Origin: Christensenella sp. UBA7703
GTDB lineage: Bacteria > Bacillota > Clostridia > Christensenellales > CAG-138
DNA: 35,165 nucleotides
Direction of reading: 5' to 3'
NCBI GenBank assembly: GCA_002482505.1
Contig: DLGD01000003.1
Span: forward strand, 1-35,165
The translations under genes were made by a program, and so were the position numbers. Each line of letters starts with the position of its first letter. Position 1 is the stretch's first letter. Shown here piece after piece: positions 24,760-32,914 of this stretch. The notes under the pieces were generated by a model. That model was given only the letters and a program-made list of their open reading frames with translations, was not told where the DNA came from and did no database searches.

Positions 24760-26148
24760 TTAGTCGGCGAGGACTGCATTCGCTTCCGTTTCAAAGTCCG
24801 CAAGCGCCTGCTCCGGCGTCTTGGCGCCGCTGAACATGGCCTGCAATTCTGATGCGTACAGCGGACGCAACTCGCTCCATTTCGGGCATGTCGGCCCATA
24901 GCTGAGAACGCCATCCTGCGTCATGCGCTTTGCAATCGCTGCCAGTTCCGGCGAGAGCGTGAGCTTGTCCTGGAAGGAGTTGCGCATCGACAGTGTTCCG
25001 TGCGCCTGACAGATCAACGGAATCCATGTTTCGCTGCTGGTGATAAATTCGACAAATTTCGCTGCCCAGATATTCTCCTGTTCGTTTTCCGATTTGAAAA
25101 CGGCGAGCGTATGCGTGTCTGTTGCAAAAGGTGGGTTAGGCTGGCCTTGCGCATGCGGGAAGTTGACGAAGTATGCTTCAAACGGTTCTGCTGATTCTTT
25201 GGCAAGCACTTGCAGATAGCTGTAACCGCCCGTCATCGAAATCTGCTGGTTTTGCCAGGTTGCCCACATATCGTCGTCATTGAGCGCAGCCGCTCCGGGA
25301 ACTGAGAGCCCGCTCTGCACGACGTTGTTGATGAAGTTAAACGCATTCAGTCCTTCCGCGGAGTTCAACACCACTTTGGAATAATCCGTACCTTCGAAAA
25401 ACTTTGCGCCAAATCCAAAGAGGAAACCGAAGTTTGCCGCGTCGCCGGACTGGTTTGCCGCCCAGAAAATGGTGGGATATGTGTTGTCGATTCCGGCATC
25501 TTTCACAGCCTGAAGCGCCGCGAGATATTCGTCCGTCGTCCATTCGCGGCTGTCCTCGGCCGGCAGAAGATCGAGCGCGCCGATCTTTTCAAACAGTGTC
25601 TTGTTGACCGCAAGGAACATCGGGCCGGCATCCGTCGGTAGATTCCAGACATACTCTGGATCGATGCTCCCCGCGACATAATCATTGATCGTATCGGCGG
25701 AGACATAATCCTTCAAGTTGAGTAGGTATCCAAGGCCGTTATACTTCGTAACGCGAAGAAGACTGTCGTAATAGATATTCGGCATTGTTCCACTGGCGAT
25801 ATCAACATCAAGCTGTTCGGTTCCGCCACCGGCCGGATTCAGGGTAACGAGTTCAATGCTCACATTTGGGTGCTGAGCGGTGAATTCGTCGATCAGGAGG
25901 TTGTAAACGTCGCCTAGATTCTGCGTTTTGTCTTCATATCCGGGCAGATTCATCAGCTGCTGATACCCGTATGCATAGAACTTCAGTTTAACGGGTTCGC
26001 TGCTTGCTTCTTCAGCGGCTGCCGTCGCCTCTGGGGATCCCGTTGTCGTCGCAGCGTCTGCCGCGGGAACAGACGGTTGTGTCTGACAACCAAGGAGCAT
26101 GGAAAGTACCATCACAATGGAAATCAGGGCAAGTACAGACTTTTTCAT
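24760..26148 (-). CDS. CUT1 ABC sugar importer 2, substrate-binding lipoprotein
   Basis: A 462-aa lipoprotein. The signal peptide MKKSVLALISIVMVLSMLLGC ends in a lipobox, followed by a Thr/Ala/Glu-rich linker. The mature domain begins LKFYAYGYQQLMNLPGYE and has family 1 binding-protein features such as DIASGTMPNIYYDS, MFLAVNKTLFEKIGALDLLPAEDSREWTTDEYLAALQAVKDAG and AVFKSENEQENIWAAKFVEFITSSETW. AAGGAGG precedes ATG 26148. It is divergent from the YesM/YesN pair, an arrangement typical of oligosaccharide uptake loci. Ligand unknown. Confidence 0.93.
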   Translation of the reverse strand: MKKSVLALISIVMVLSMLLGCQTQPSVPAADAATTTGSPEATAAAEEASSEPVKLKFYAYGYQQLMNLPGYEDKTQNLGDVYNLLIDEFTAQHPNVSIELVTLNPAGGGTEQLDVDIASGTMPNIYYDSLLRVTKYNGLGYLLNLKDYVSADTINDYVAGSIDPEYVWNLPTDAGPMFLAVNKTLFEKIGALDLLPAEDSREWTTDEYLAALQAVKDAGIDNTYPTIFWAANQSGDAANFGFLFGFGAKFFEGTDYSKVVLNSAEGLNAFNFINNVVQSGLSVPGAAALNDDDMWATWQNQQISMTGGYSYLQVLAKESAEPFEAYFVNFPHAQGQPNPPFATDTHTLAVFKSENEQENIWAAKFVEFITSSETWIPLICQAHGTLSMRNSFQDKLTLSPELAAIAKRMTQDGVLSYGPTCPKWSELRPLYASELQAMFSGAKTPEQALADFETEANAVLAD

Positions 26149-26205
26149 GAGAGCCTCCTTATGCAGTTTTTGTTGGTTTTTAGAAATTCCCGAATCGATA
26201 CTTCG

Positions 26206-26234
26206 ATTATACGGCTCATACTTCGCAGGAAAAA
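26206..26234 (-). promoter_or_regulatory. Weak, activator-dependent promoter of importer 2
   Basis: On the minus strand TATAAT (26206-26211), a 17-bp spacer (26212-26228) and a poor -35, TTTTTC (26229-26234). A good -10 with a bad -35 fits activation by the divergent response regulator. Confidence 0.55.
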
Positions 26235-26236
26235 CA

Positions 26237-26268
26237 CGCAATCTTTACATTACGTTCGTAATCTTTAC
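26237..26268 (-). promoter_or_regulatory. Candidate YesN operator: direct repeat of 12 bp, period 20
   Basis: On the minus strand GTAAAGATTACG (26268-26257) and GTAAAGATTGCG (26248-26237) match at 11 of 12 positions. They begin 3 bp upstream of the -35 hexamer of importer 2. AraC-type DNA-binding domains bind such direct repeats on one DNA face. Confidence 0.55.
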
Positions 26269-26471
26269 CACTTTCATGCACTTTCTTATTTTTGTGTCCA
26301 TTTGAGCGCAATTCCTGTTACGCTATGATGGAACGTTCCCTTCCTCCAATTTCATCAAATCGATACGGTTTATTTGTATGGTATAATAAGATCGTATGTT
26401 TCTATTCCCCCAACGCAGCATTCGACCGCCCGGCAACCACTTCACCCGTCTTTCTTTGGAAAGGACTCGCC

Positions 26472-28286
26472 ATGCGCTTTGTGAATTATTTAAAAACCAG
26501 AAGAATTCAAACGCGTATCTCCGTATTTTATCTTGCGCTGATGATCGGTTCCATCCTGTTGCTCACCGCGCTGCTCTATCAAATCGCCGCTCATACCGTG
26601 CAAAAGCAGACGGCGGACACGTTGGGTATCACGCTAAGCAATATCGACCGCGGCATGCAGACTCTGATGCAGGATATTACCCAAAGCGCAAAACTATTGA
26701 TCGCCAACTCCGATGTCCAGCAGATTAACACCCTCTCTCCGCCGATCTCCGGTTACACACAAATGCAGCGGTTCACGCGTTTGCAGCGGCTCTGCTCGAG
26801 CATCCTCGCCGCAAAGCCGCAGATTACGGAACTTGTATTATACACCGCTGAGGGCAAGCGCGTCCTAACCACCCGGCTCTATCTCAGAAGCTCCGTCAAT
26901 GAAGACTGGGATCTGGATTTTATTGACGAGCTGAATCCATCCTTCATCGGGCTCTCCTATGTGACCGGCGCGGAAAACAGCCTGATCCATATGGCTATGA
27001 TCATCCGAAACCTCAACGATTTTTCGAAGGTCGGCTATGCGCTGTTCGGCATCAATCGAAATGTGTTCTCAACCGACCTGAAAGAACAGATCGGAAATCT
27101 GCACGGAAATGCCTATATCGTCTCCAGTCACCAATCCATCATCACAGCCGTTCGAAATATACCGTTTGAGAACGAGTCCGAGGTCATTGCGCAGAGTCTC
27201 AAGCAGGCATCGGACGACGCGGCGTATCACAGCATGCATGTTGAAAACCGCTCTCTTCTCACAATCGCTTTCCCTATGGAGTCGCAGGATTGGACGCTTC
27301 TGTTGGTTGTTCCGAAGGAAGTGATCACAGGGGATTTGCGCTATATGAGCTATGCCAGCGTCGCAATCGCCATTACGATCACCGCGATCACCTGGCTGCT
27401 GACCCTCTCTCTTTCACGCGGAATCTCGCGTCCGATCATACAGGTTGCCTACGCAATGAAGCAATTTGAGCAGGGAGATTTTTCCGTGCGCTGTCAGGAA
27501 CCGTCTATAGCAGCACAATCACAGACCGGAAACCCAAACGAAATCGCATATCTTTCTACATCCTTTAATCGAATGATTGAGCAGATCGATCATATGTTTA
27601 ACCAAAATTATCGGCTTCGCCTTCTGGAAAAGGATCTGGAGGTGCAGTTGCTGCAGGCGCAGCTGGATCCGCATTTTCTATACAACACGCTTGACATCAT
27701 CTATTATCTTGCCAAAGAGCACGGCGTTCAAGATATATCGGACATCGTCTTGGCGCTTTGCAACCTTTCACGCGCATCCATCAGTCAAAAGGAATCGCTG
27801 GTGAGCGTTGCCGAAGATCTGGAGTTTGCAAAAAACTATCTGACGATCATGCAGATTCGGTTTGGAAAGAAGCTCTCGGTATTCATCGAACTCAACGAGA
27901 AGGTTCTGTCTTACCGAATTCCGAAGTTAACGATTCAGCCCATCGTCGAGAATGCCATCCGGCACGGATTGGAGAAAAAATCAGGTCTGTGGGAGATTCG
28001 GATTCGTGGCGTGTTGCAAAACGGGTTTGCCGTGATCTCCGTTTCAGATAACGGTGTTGGAATCCCGCCGGAGCGACAGCGGGATATTCTAAACAACAGG
28101 TCGGCCGGTGATCAAGGCCGCGCACATATCGGGCTAAGCTCGCTCAGCAAGAGGCTTCAATTGTTGCTTGGCCAGCAAGCAACGCTGACGATTCAAAGTG
28201 AATGCAATTCCGGCACGACGGTCTGCCTGACGCTGCCGCCTGATTTGGAGGGAAACGATGTTTCGGATTCTGATAGCGGAAGATGA
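26472..28286 (+). CDS. YesM-type sensor histidine kinase
   Basis: A 604-aa membrane sensor. Transmembrane segment 1 is near residues 15-40 and an extracellular sensor domain covers about 40-290. Segment 2 is near 290-315, then a HAMP linker (SRGISRPIIQVAYAMKQFEQGDFSVR). The His_kinase domain contains QLDPHFLYNTLDIIYYLA, with phospho-acceptor His401, and the ATPase domain has the N-box VENAIRHGLEKK (Asn494) and the G-box DNGVGIPPERQ. ATG 26472 is chosen because GGAAAGG lies upstream and the hydrophobic start follows directly. It overlaps the response regulator gene by 29 nt and probably senses the sugar taken up by the divergent importer. Confidence 0.93.
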   Translation: MRFVNYLKTRRIQTRISVFYLALMIGSILLLTALLYQIAAHTVQKQTADTLGITLSNIDRGMQTLMQDITQSAKLLIANSDVQQINTLSPPISGYTQMQRFTRLQRLCSSILAAKPQITELVLYTAEGKRVLTTRLYLRSSVNEDWDLDFIDELNPSFIGLSYVTGAENSLIHMAMIIRNLNDFSKVGYALFGINRNVFSTDLKEQIGNLHGNAYIVSSHQSIITAVRNIPFENESEVIAQSLKQASDDAAYHSMHVENRSLLTIAFPMESQDWTLLLVVPKEVITGDLRYMSYASVAIAITITAITWLLTLSLSRGISRPIIQVAYAMKQFEQGDFSVRCQEPSIAAQSQTGNPNEIAYLSTSFNRMIEQIDHMFNQNYRLRLLEKDLEVQLLQAQLDPHFLYNTLDIIYYLAKEHGVQDISDIVLALCNLSRASISQKESLVSVAEDLEFAKNYLTIMQIRFGKKLSVFIELNEKVLSYRIPKLTIQPIVENAIRHGLEKKSGLWEIRIRGVLQNGFAVISVSDNGVGIPPERQRDILNNRSAGDQGRAHIGLSSLSKRLQLLLGQQATLTIQSECNSGTTVCLTLPPDLEGNDVSDSDSGR

Positions 28287-29484
28287 GGAGATCATTCGCC
28301 GCGGCGTATGCAATTCGCTTGACTGGCGTGAAATCGGCTGTGAGATTGTCGGTGCCGTCGAGAACGGAGCGGATGCACTCCCGTTTCTGGAAAGCAACCC
28401 GCCCGACTTGCTGCTGTGCGATATCCGCATGCCGGAGCTGAGCGGGTTGGATGTCGCGCGTTTCATCTATGAAAACAAGATTGATTGCAAGGTCATCCTC
28501 TTGACGGGTTACAATGAATTCACCTATGCGCAGCAAGCCATCACCTATGGCGTGTTCGACTATTTGCTCAAACCGGTCTCCTCGGAAGCTCTTCTGCATG
28601 CCGTCAACCGCGCTATCCGCGTCATAAAAGAAGCACGGCAAACGCGCGCAAATCTTCGAACGCAACGAACCGAAACCAATCACGACGACGCAGCGCAGTT
28701 TCTTGCGAAATTGACCTTCTCTGATGCCATTCCGATCGCTATATCCGCCTCCGATGCCGGCGCGCTCGGGCTCACCGCCCCTCGCTATTCCTTTGCCATC
28801 GCTTCTTTCGCCAATTCTGTCCAGTCCGGATGCGAAGACGCAGGCCCGCCCAGCACGCGGGAAACTCTGCTTGCCAAGCTGTTTGATCAAGTTGCCGCCC
28901 AAGCGCAATTCCATATTCTTCTGCCCGCACAAAGCCATCTTTTCCCATTGTGCATCGGATACTCAAATGAGTCTCTTTCCGATTGTTACTGTTGGGAAAT
29001 GCTGCAAATCCTCTATTATCAACAGACGCATTCGTCCCTAGCGCTTGCCATCAGCGACCCGGTGGGCGATCTTTGCCTGCTTCATACGGCTTATGAAAAA
29101 GCGCGTGAAAGGCTCGCTCATCTGCCGCCGAAAGAGCCAGAGTCGACAAACCCGATCGTAAAATCTGTGCTGAGCTATCTCTGGGAGCACTATGCGCAAC
29201 CGGTGAAACTATCCGATGTTGCCGAGCATGTATTTCTCAATCCAAGCTATATCAGCCGTGTGATGCGGAAAGAAACCGGGATTGGTTTCGTCGAGCAGTT
29301 GCTGAATATTCGCGTGCAAAAGGCCAAGCAGCTGTTGCTGACGACGACCTGCCGAACATTCGAGATTGCGGAACTGACCGGATTTGGAAGTGTAAAATAC
29401 TTCAGTCAGGTTTTCCGGCAGTATACGCAGATGTCCCCTAGTCAGTACCGCGCGCTCAAGAGTAACCCCCTCACCTTCACATGA
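28258..29484 (+). CDS. YesN-type response regulator with AraC DNA-binding domain
   Basis: A 408-aa regulator. The receiver domain (1-120) has acidic pocket AEDEE, phospho-acceptor Asp55 in LLLCDIRMPELSG, Thr in LLTGYNEF and Lys105 in DYLLKPVS. A middle region (about 125-300) has no recognised domain. The C-terminal AraC double helix-turn-helix (about 300-405) contains VKLSDVAEHVFLNPSYISRVMRKETGIGFVEQLLNIRVQKAKQLL and FEIAELTGFGSVKYFSQVFRQYTQMSPSQYR. GGAGGG precedes ATG 28258, inside the kinase gene. It most likely activates the divergent importer. Confidence 0.94.
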   Translation: MFRILIAEDEEIIRRGVCNSLDWREIGCEIVGAVENGADALPFLESNPPDLLLCDIRMPELSGLDVARFIYENKIDCKVILLTGYNEFTYAQQAITYGVFDYLLKPVSSEALLHAVNRAIRVIKEARQTRANLRTQRTETNHDDAAQFLAKLTFSDAIPIAISASDAGALGLTAPRYSFAIASFANSVQSGCEDAGPPSTRETLLAKLFDQVAAQAQFHILLPAQSHLFPLCIGYSNESLSDCYCWEMLQILYYQQTHSSLALAISDPVGDLCLLHTAYEKARERLAHLPPKEPESTNPIVKSVLSYLWEHYAQPVKLSDVAEHVFLNPSYISRVMRKETGIGFVEQLLNIRVQKAKQLLLTTTCRTFEIAELTGFGSVKYFSQVFRQYTQMSPSQYRALKSNPLTFT

Positions 29485-29488
29485 TAGG

Positions 29489-29541
29489 TGCCGCAACGTT
29501 TGCCCCAGTCTTGTGTTGTGCTGCAAACGCATGATGCGGCA
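29489..29541 (+). promoter_or_regulatory. Two-part stem-loop directly after the response regulator
   Basis: TGCCGCA (29489-29495) pairs with TGCGGCA (29535-29541), and CGTTTGC (29497-29503) with GCAAACG (29523-29529), around a 19-nt loop. There is no immediate U-tract, though TTTTT occurs about 10 nt later. It could be a 3'-end stabiliser or an inefficient terminator; it begins 4 nt after the stop. Confidence 0.5.
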
Positions 29542-29644
29542 AGCATTGGCGTCCTTTTTGAATCAGTTCGAATGAATGCATTTTTTACAGCAGTGCTATG
29601 TTGTATGTCGTACAAAAAAAAGCCGTTATGGAAATGCCGCTTTC

Positions 29645-29754
29645 ATTCTTTCACTATTGTGTTGTATTCTATGCATTCGTCGATATTGACCGATGGTTTC
29701 GCCAGTATAGTTGTTCTTCTATTCTTTCATTATTGTGTTATATTGTATGTATTC
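29645..29754 (+). repeat. 34-bp direct repeat, two copies 76 bp apart
   Basis: Copy 1 is at 29645-29678 and copy 2 at 29721-29754, identical at 30 of 34 positions (mismatches at repeat positions 10, 20, 25 and 30). Both are AT-rich and lie just upstream of the DUF1275 gene. Copy 2 ends about 20 nt before the chosen start codon. Likely a regulatory site, but no regulator is known. Confidence 0.6.
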
Positions 29755-29773
29755 TAGAAAAGGTCGCTTTCCA

Positions 29774-30496
29774 GTGCAGAATACGCAACGTTTTGATTTC
29801 AAACAACGCTCGGAATCCTTCTTTGTCGGCGCGCTTCTTTCGTTTGCCGGCGGGTTTCTGGACGCATACACCTATATCACCCGCGGAGGCGTGTTCGCAA
29901 ACGCGCAAACAGGTAACATGGTTTTGCTGGGGTTGCGCCTGTCCGAGCAGCGCTGGGCGGATTCGCTTTCGTATCTGATTCCGATCCTCGCGTTTGCGGC
30001 GGGTGTATTGCTTGCCGAATGGATTCGGAGCGCATTTCGCAAAACCCGGCGCTTGCACTGGCGGCAGCTTGTGCTTGGCATTGAGTGCGTGCTGCTGCTG
30101 ACAATCGGGTTTGTCCCCAGCGGTCGCTGGAATCCAAGCGTCAATATTGCGATTTCGTTTGTGTGCGCATTGCAGGCGGAGTCCTTTCGAACGGTTCACG
30201 GATTAGCCTATGCCTCGACGATGTGCACGGGTAATCTGCGCAGCGGGACAGAGCTTTTGTTTCGTTCTATTCAAGGCAAAGACATCGGCTTACTTCGCAG
30301 CGCAATGAAGTATTACGCAATCATCGCGGTTTTCATCTGCGGCGCAGTAGGCGGGTTTCTTGCCGCAACTACATTCGGAATCTGCTCGGTTTGGATCGCG
30401 TTTCTCATATTACTGTTCGTATTTATTCTTTTGTGGCAGCATCCGCCGGAAATCCGGCGCTTGTCGCAAGACACAGAAAGCGAGGCACACTTATGA
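29774..30496 (+). CDS. DUF1275 (YoaK-like) membrane protein
   Basis: A predicted six-helix membrane protein of about 240 aa, of unknown function. It has the family pattern GALLSFAGGFLDAYTYITRGGVFANAQTGNMVLLGL near the N-terminus and AYASTMCTGNLRSGTELLF in the middle, two half-repeats each with a TGN motif. I choose GTG 29774, which has AAAAGG 10 nt upstream. An ATG at 29747 is in frame, but it has no ribosome site and lies inside the direct repeat. The stop overlaps the next start by 4 nt (ATGA). Confidence 0.85.
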   Translation: MQNTQRFDFKQRSESFFVGALLSFAGGFLDAYTYITRGGVFANAQTGNMVLLGLRLSEQRWADSLSYLIPILAFAAGVLLAEWIRSAFRKTRRLHWRQLVLGIECVLLLTIGFVPSGRWNPSVNIAISFVCALQAESFRTVHGLAYASTMCTGNLRSGTELLFRSIQGKDIGLLRSAMKYYAIIAVFICGAVGGFLAATTFGICSVWIAFLILLFVFILLWQHPPEIRRLSQDTESEAHL

Positions 30497-30879
30497 TCAA
30501 TCAAGTTCAATTTGGCAACGTCATGATTGACTGCGCGGACGATGTAGAGCTTTGTTCTTTTTATGAAAACCTGCTCGGCTGGAAGCGCGATGTGCTCTTT
30601 GGCCGACCAGCGTTGATCAGTGAGAACGGGCTGGTCTTTCTTTTTTCCAAGGAGGACGACTACATTCCTCCCGTTTGGCCGGAGGAACCAACCCGCCAGC
30701 AAAAGCAGATTCATTTCGACTTTCAGGTGGCAGATGTGCAGCGCGCGGTCACAGAGGCAATCCGCCTCGGTGCCCGGCGTGCAGAGGCACAATTTGGCAG
30801 CGTCGAGGATGATTTTGTGACCCTGTTCGATCCCGCGGGGCACCCCTTCTGCCTCTGCGCAAGCAGCAACATAGGCTGA
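30493..30879 (+). CDS. VOC superfamily protein (glyoxalase/bleomycin resistance fold)
   Basis: A 128-aa protein with the two beta-alpha-beta-beta-beta modules of the vicinal oxygen chelate fold. Markers are VMIDCADDVELCSFYENLLGW in the first module and QIHFDFQVADVQRAVTEAIRLGAR with the conserved His in the second, ending VTLFDPAGHPFCLC. The frame is open earlier, but ATG 30493 overlaps the DUF1275 stop by 4 nt and gives the family's usual start. Such proteins range from lyases to dioxygenases and binding proteins, so the reaction is not assignable. Confidence 0.85.
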   Translation: MINQVQFGNVMIDCADDVELCSFYENLLGWKRDVLFGRPALISENGLVFLFSKEDDYIPPVWPEEPTRQQKQIHFDFQVADVQRAVTEAIRLGARRAEAQFGSVEDDFVTLFDPAGHPFCLCASSNIG

Positions 30880-30894
30880 AAAGCATCGCATAAC

Positions 30895-30922
30895 AAAAGC
30901 GCGGATACCAACCGCGCTTTTT
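30895..30922. terminator. Terminator after the VOC gene
   Basis: AAAAGCGCGG (30895-30904) pairs perfectly with CCGCGCTTTT (30912-30921) around a 7-nt loop, with T-tract. It serves the VOC gene and, being symmetric, the convergent DUF2871 gene. Confidence 0.88.
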
Positions 30923-30955
30923 GTATTTCTCTATTTATCGTTCTGAAGAAGTGTG

Positions 30956-31381
30956 TTATGCCGGGGTCTTGATCGCGCTTCTGCGAATCAAAATCAGCAG
31001 CGCAATCATGCCGGAACCAAGCAGAATGTGCCCGATGCCGGAAACACCGGAAAGCGCGCCATTCATCGCGGGCGAAAGAACTGCTTGTGTCGCCTGCGCC
31101 AGGCCGCGAAGAAACAGGCATGCAGTTGTGATGTTCAGTCCCGCGTGATAGACCATCACCCAGCCTCTACTCCCCTTTTGCGCGGAAAAAGTAAATGCCC
31201 GTTCCAGCAACGCCAGCGCGAGGAAGAAAAACAGTCCGAGCATGAAATAATGCGTGTGGATAAACGCAAGGTTCGTCTTCCCAGTAAACAAGGTATATTT
31301 GGTGAATTCGCGATAGAACACACCGCCCGCGAGCGCAAGGCCTGCATAGACGATTGCCGCGTTGAAATATCGCTTGATCAT
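30956..31381 (-). CDS. DUF2871 family membrane protein
   Basis: A 141-aa protein with four hydrophobic helices. It fits the DUF2871 family pattern: GGVFYREFTKYTLFTGKTNLAFIHTHYFMLGLFFFLALALLE. His42 and His44 lie in helix 2, His79 in VYHAGLNIT and His118 in GIGHILLG, which would place four histidines in or near the membrane. Function is unknown; a haem or metal site is possible but unproven. AGGAGGG precedes ATG 31381. It is third in the operon after the TetR and 225-aa membrane protein genes. Confidence 0.8.
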   Translation of the reverse strand: MIKRYFNAAIVYAGLALAGGVFYREFTKYTLFTGKTNLAFIHTHYFMLGLFFFLALALLERAFTFSAQKGSRGWVMVYHAGLNITTACLFLRGLAQATQAVLSPAMNGALSGVSGIGHILLGSGMIALLILIRRSAIKTPA

Positions 31382-31408
31382 ATCTATCCCTCCTTTGATC
31401 GATAAATT

Positions 31409-32086
31409 TTAGGATTGTTTGCGTTTTGTCTGACGATATAGGTTCAATCCCATCACGACAATCCAAACATACGCCAGTGTTTTCGGGATCATCAGCATGC
31501 CGATCATCGGGATCAGTTCCGCAAACAGCACAACAGGAATGTAGAACAGGAATGAGAGCGTAATTGCGAGCCACATAAAGCGAAACACGCGGTCATTGGC
31601 GTGCTTTGCCTCCTGCGCAAACAGCACAATCAGGATGATCCCCATGATCGCAAACGGGATATTGCGCAAGATTCCCCAGAGCAGCGGCTGATGATAGGTT
31701 AGCCACTGGTTCTGCGGCAGCGCGCAAAGCGCAACGCGTGCAATCGTCAGTGCCCACATGGTAACGCTCAATCCTTTTCTACCGGAAACCTGATACCGCT
31801 CCCTCCAGATATAGTAGAGAATGAGGTAAAAAGCCGTCATCGTGATTGATGTGATCAGTTTCCCAATTCCAAGTGCTGCCGCGTTTGCTTCCAGTCCGGT
31901 CGTCCAGAGAGAAACCGCGCGCGGCACGAGATGAAACGCGTCTCCTGCGCCGAGAATGATTGCCATGATGCCAAATTTTTGTATGAGCGAACCCTTTCCG
32001 CCCTTTGTGATGAGAAAAATACCGATGACGATTGCAAACGATAGATACAACGCATCAAAGATCGACTCTGCCAATGCCTGTGCCAT
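31409..32086 (-). CDS. Multi-helix membrane protein of unknown function
   Basis: A 225-aa protein with about seven hydrophobic segments and short loops. Notable are GAGDAFHLVPRA (residues 47-57, His52 and Arg56 in or near helix 2) and the basic end QTKRKQS. I do not recognise a named family. AAAGGAG precedes ATG 32086. It lies 27 nt after the TetR gene and the DUF2871 gene follows 27 nt later, so the three are one operon under the palindromic operator. It could be a transporter or a small-molecule or cofactor-binding protein. Confidence 0.75.
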   Translation of the reverse strand: MAQALAESIFDALYLSFAIVIGIFLITKGGKGSLIQKFGIMAIILGAGDAFHLVPRAVSLWTTGLEANAAALGIGKLITSITMTAFYLILYYIWRERYQVSGRKGLSVTMWALTIARVALCALPQNQWLTYHQPLLWGILRNIPFAIMGIILIVLFAQEAKHANDRVFRFMWLAITLSFLFYIPVVLFAELIPMIGMLMIPKTLAYVWIVVMGLNLYRQTKRKQS

Positions 32087-32113
32087 TTGTTGTTCTCCTT
32101 TGTTTCATTTCTT

Positions 32114-32647
32114 TCAGTATAGAATCCGATCTAATATTTCAAGTAGCGTGCCCTCGTCCCCATTCTCTTGCTGCATAAGTATTACGAGATTGATAAGGAG
32201 AAAGCCTGCAAACGATTCTTTCGTGAAGTTCTCGCTCCAAACGCCTGTACGGATTGTGCTGTCCCGATCCAATCGCTCAACAAGCGCTTGTTTCAATACA
32301 CTCTGCATCGCGGACATGCGGATCTGTCCGGTTGCCGCATCGTCGCGCAGGCTCTTCATCAAAACCTTCGCGCAATCATTCATCTTTGTGCGCAAAAAAA
32401 CGATGATCTGCGCAATCTGGTCGGAAAACCGGGCGGCTGTGATGCGATGGCGCATCTCTTCCAGCGCGTTTTGCCAGTATTCCTCCGTCAGCGCAAGCAG
32501 TACCTCTTGTTTGCTCTCAAAGTAGTTGTATACCGTTCCAACCGCAATATTCGCTTCTTTGGCAAGCCGACGGATATTGATTGCATCCACGCCTTCGGTG
32601 CATTCAATCCTGCTTGCGCAAGCAAGCAGCGTCTTTCGCAGTTCCAT
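32114..32647 (-). CDS. TetR/AcrR family repressor
   Basis: A 177-aa regulator. The N-terminal DNA-binding domain contains GVDAINIRRLAKEANIAVGTVYNYFESKQEVLLALTEEYW (about residues 18-58), the TetR helix-turn-helix with its VYNYF recognition helix. The rest is an alpha-helical ligand/dimer domain with no recognisable specificity. Its ribosome site is weak (GAAAG). It is first in an operon with two membrane protein genes, and a perfect 20-bp palindrome overlaps its promoter, so it should repress itself and the membrane genes until a ligand binds. Confidence 0.92.
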   Translation of the reverse strand: MELRKTLLACASRIECTEGVDAINIRRLAKEANIAVGTVYNYFESKQEVLLALTEEYWQNALEEMRHRITAARFSDQIAQIIVFLRTKMNDCAKVLMKSLRDDAATGQIRMSAMQSVLKQALVERLDRDSTIRTGVWSENFTKESFAGFLLINLVILMQQENGDEGTLLEILDRILY

Positions 32648-32682
32648 GTCTTTCTTTCGCAGCTGAACTCACCTGCTTTCTT

Positions 32683-32702
32683 TAAATGAACGCGTTCATT
32701 TA
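32683..32702 (-). promoter_or_regulatory. TetR operator, perfect 20-bp palindrome
   Basis: TAAATGAACGCGTTCATTTA is fully self-complementary and lies 36 nt upstream of the TetR start codon, touching the -10 region. Confidence 0.8.
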
Positions 32703-32703
32703 T

Positions 32704-32731
32704 ATTATAGCGCGACAAAGACGATTGTCAA
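32704..32731 (-). promoter_or_regulatory. Promoter of the TetR operon
   Basis: On the minus strand a perfect -35 TTGACA (32726-32731) and an overlapping run TATAATATAAAT (TATAAT at 32704-32709). The consensus TATAAT is only 14 bp away; the TAATAT 2 bp further gives a 16-bp spacer. The downstream edge runs into the operator. Confidence 0.6.
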
Positions 32732-32832
32732 TCGATACTTTTTACACAATACTGCGACCAAAAAGTTTCAATCTATGATACGGTTTTTTCACGAGATCGC
32801 CTGCATAGACGGGCTTGCAGAGCCGGAAGCGG

Positions 32833-32861
32833 TTGCTTGAAATCCAGGAAACGTGTATAAT
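32833..32861 (+). promoter_or_regulatory. Promoter for the VanW-family gene
   Basis: TTGCTT at 32833-32838, a 17-bp spacer and TATAAT at 32856-32861, about 54 nt upstream of the start codon. Confidence 0.65.
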
Positions 32862-32914
32862 AAGGAATGCGTGCAATTGCGTACGTAAAATGTTGATTAT
32901 GCTGAAGGACCACC

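Noticed and set aside
29686..29711. TTGACC/TATAGT promoter between the two 34-bp repeats
   Set aside because: The spacer is only 14 bp, too short for a normal housekeeping promoter.
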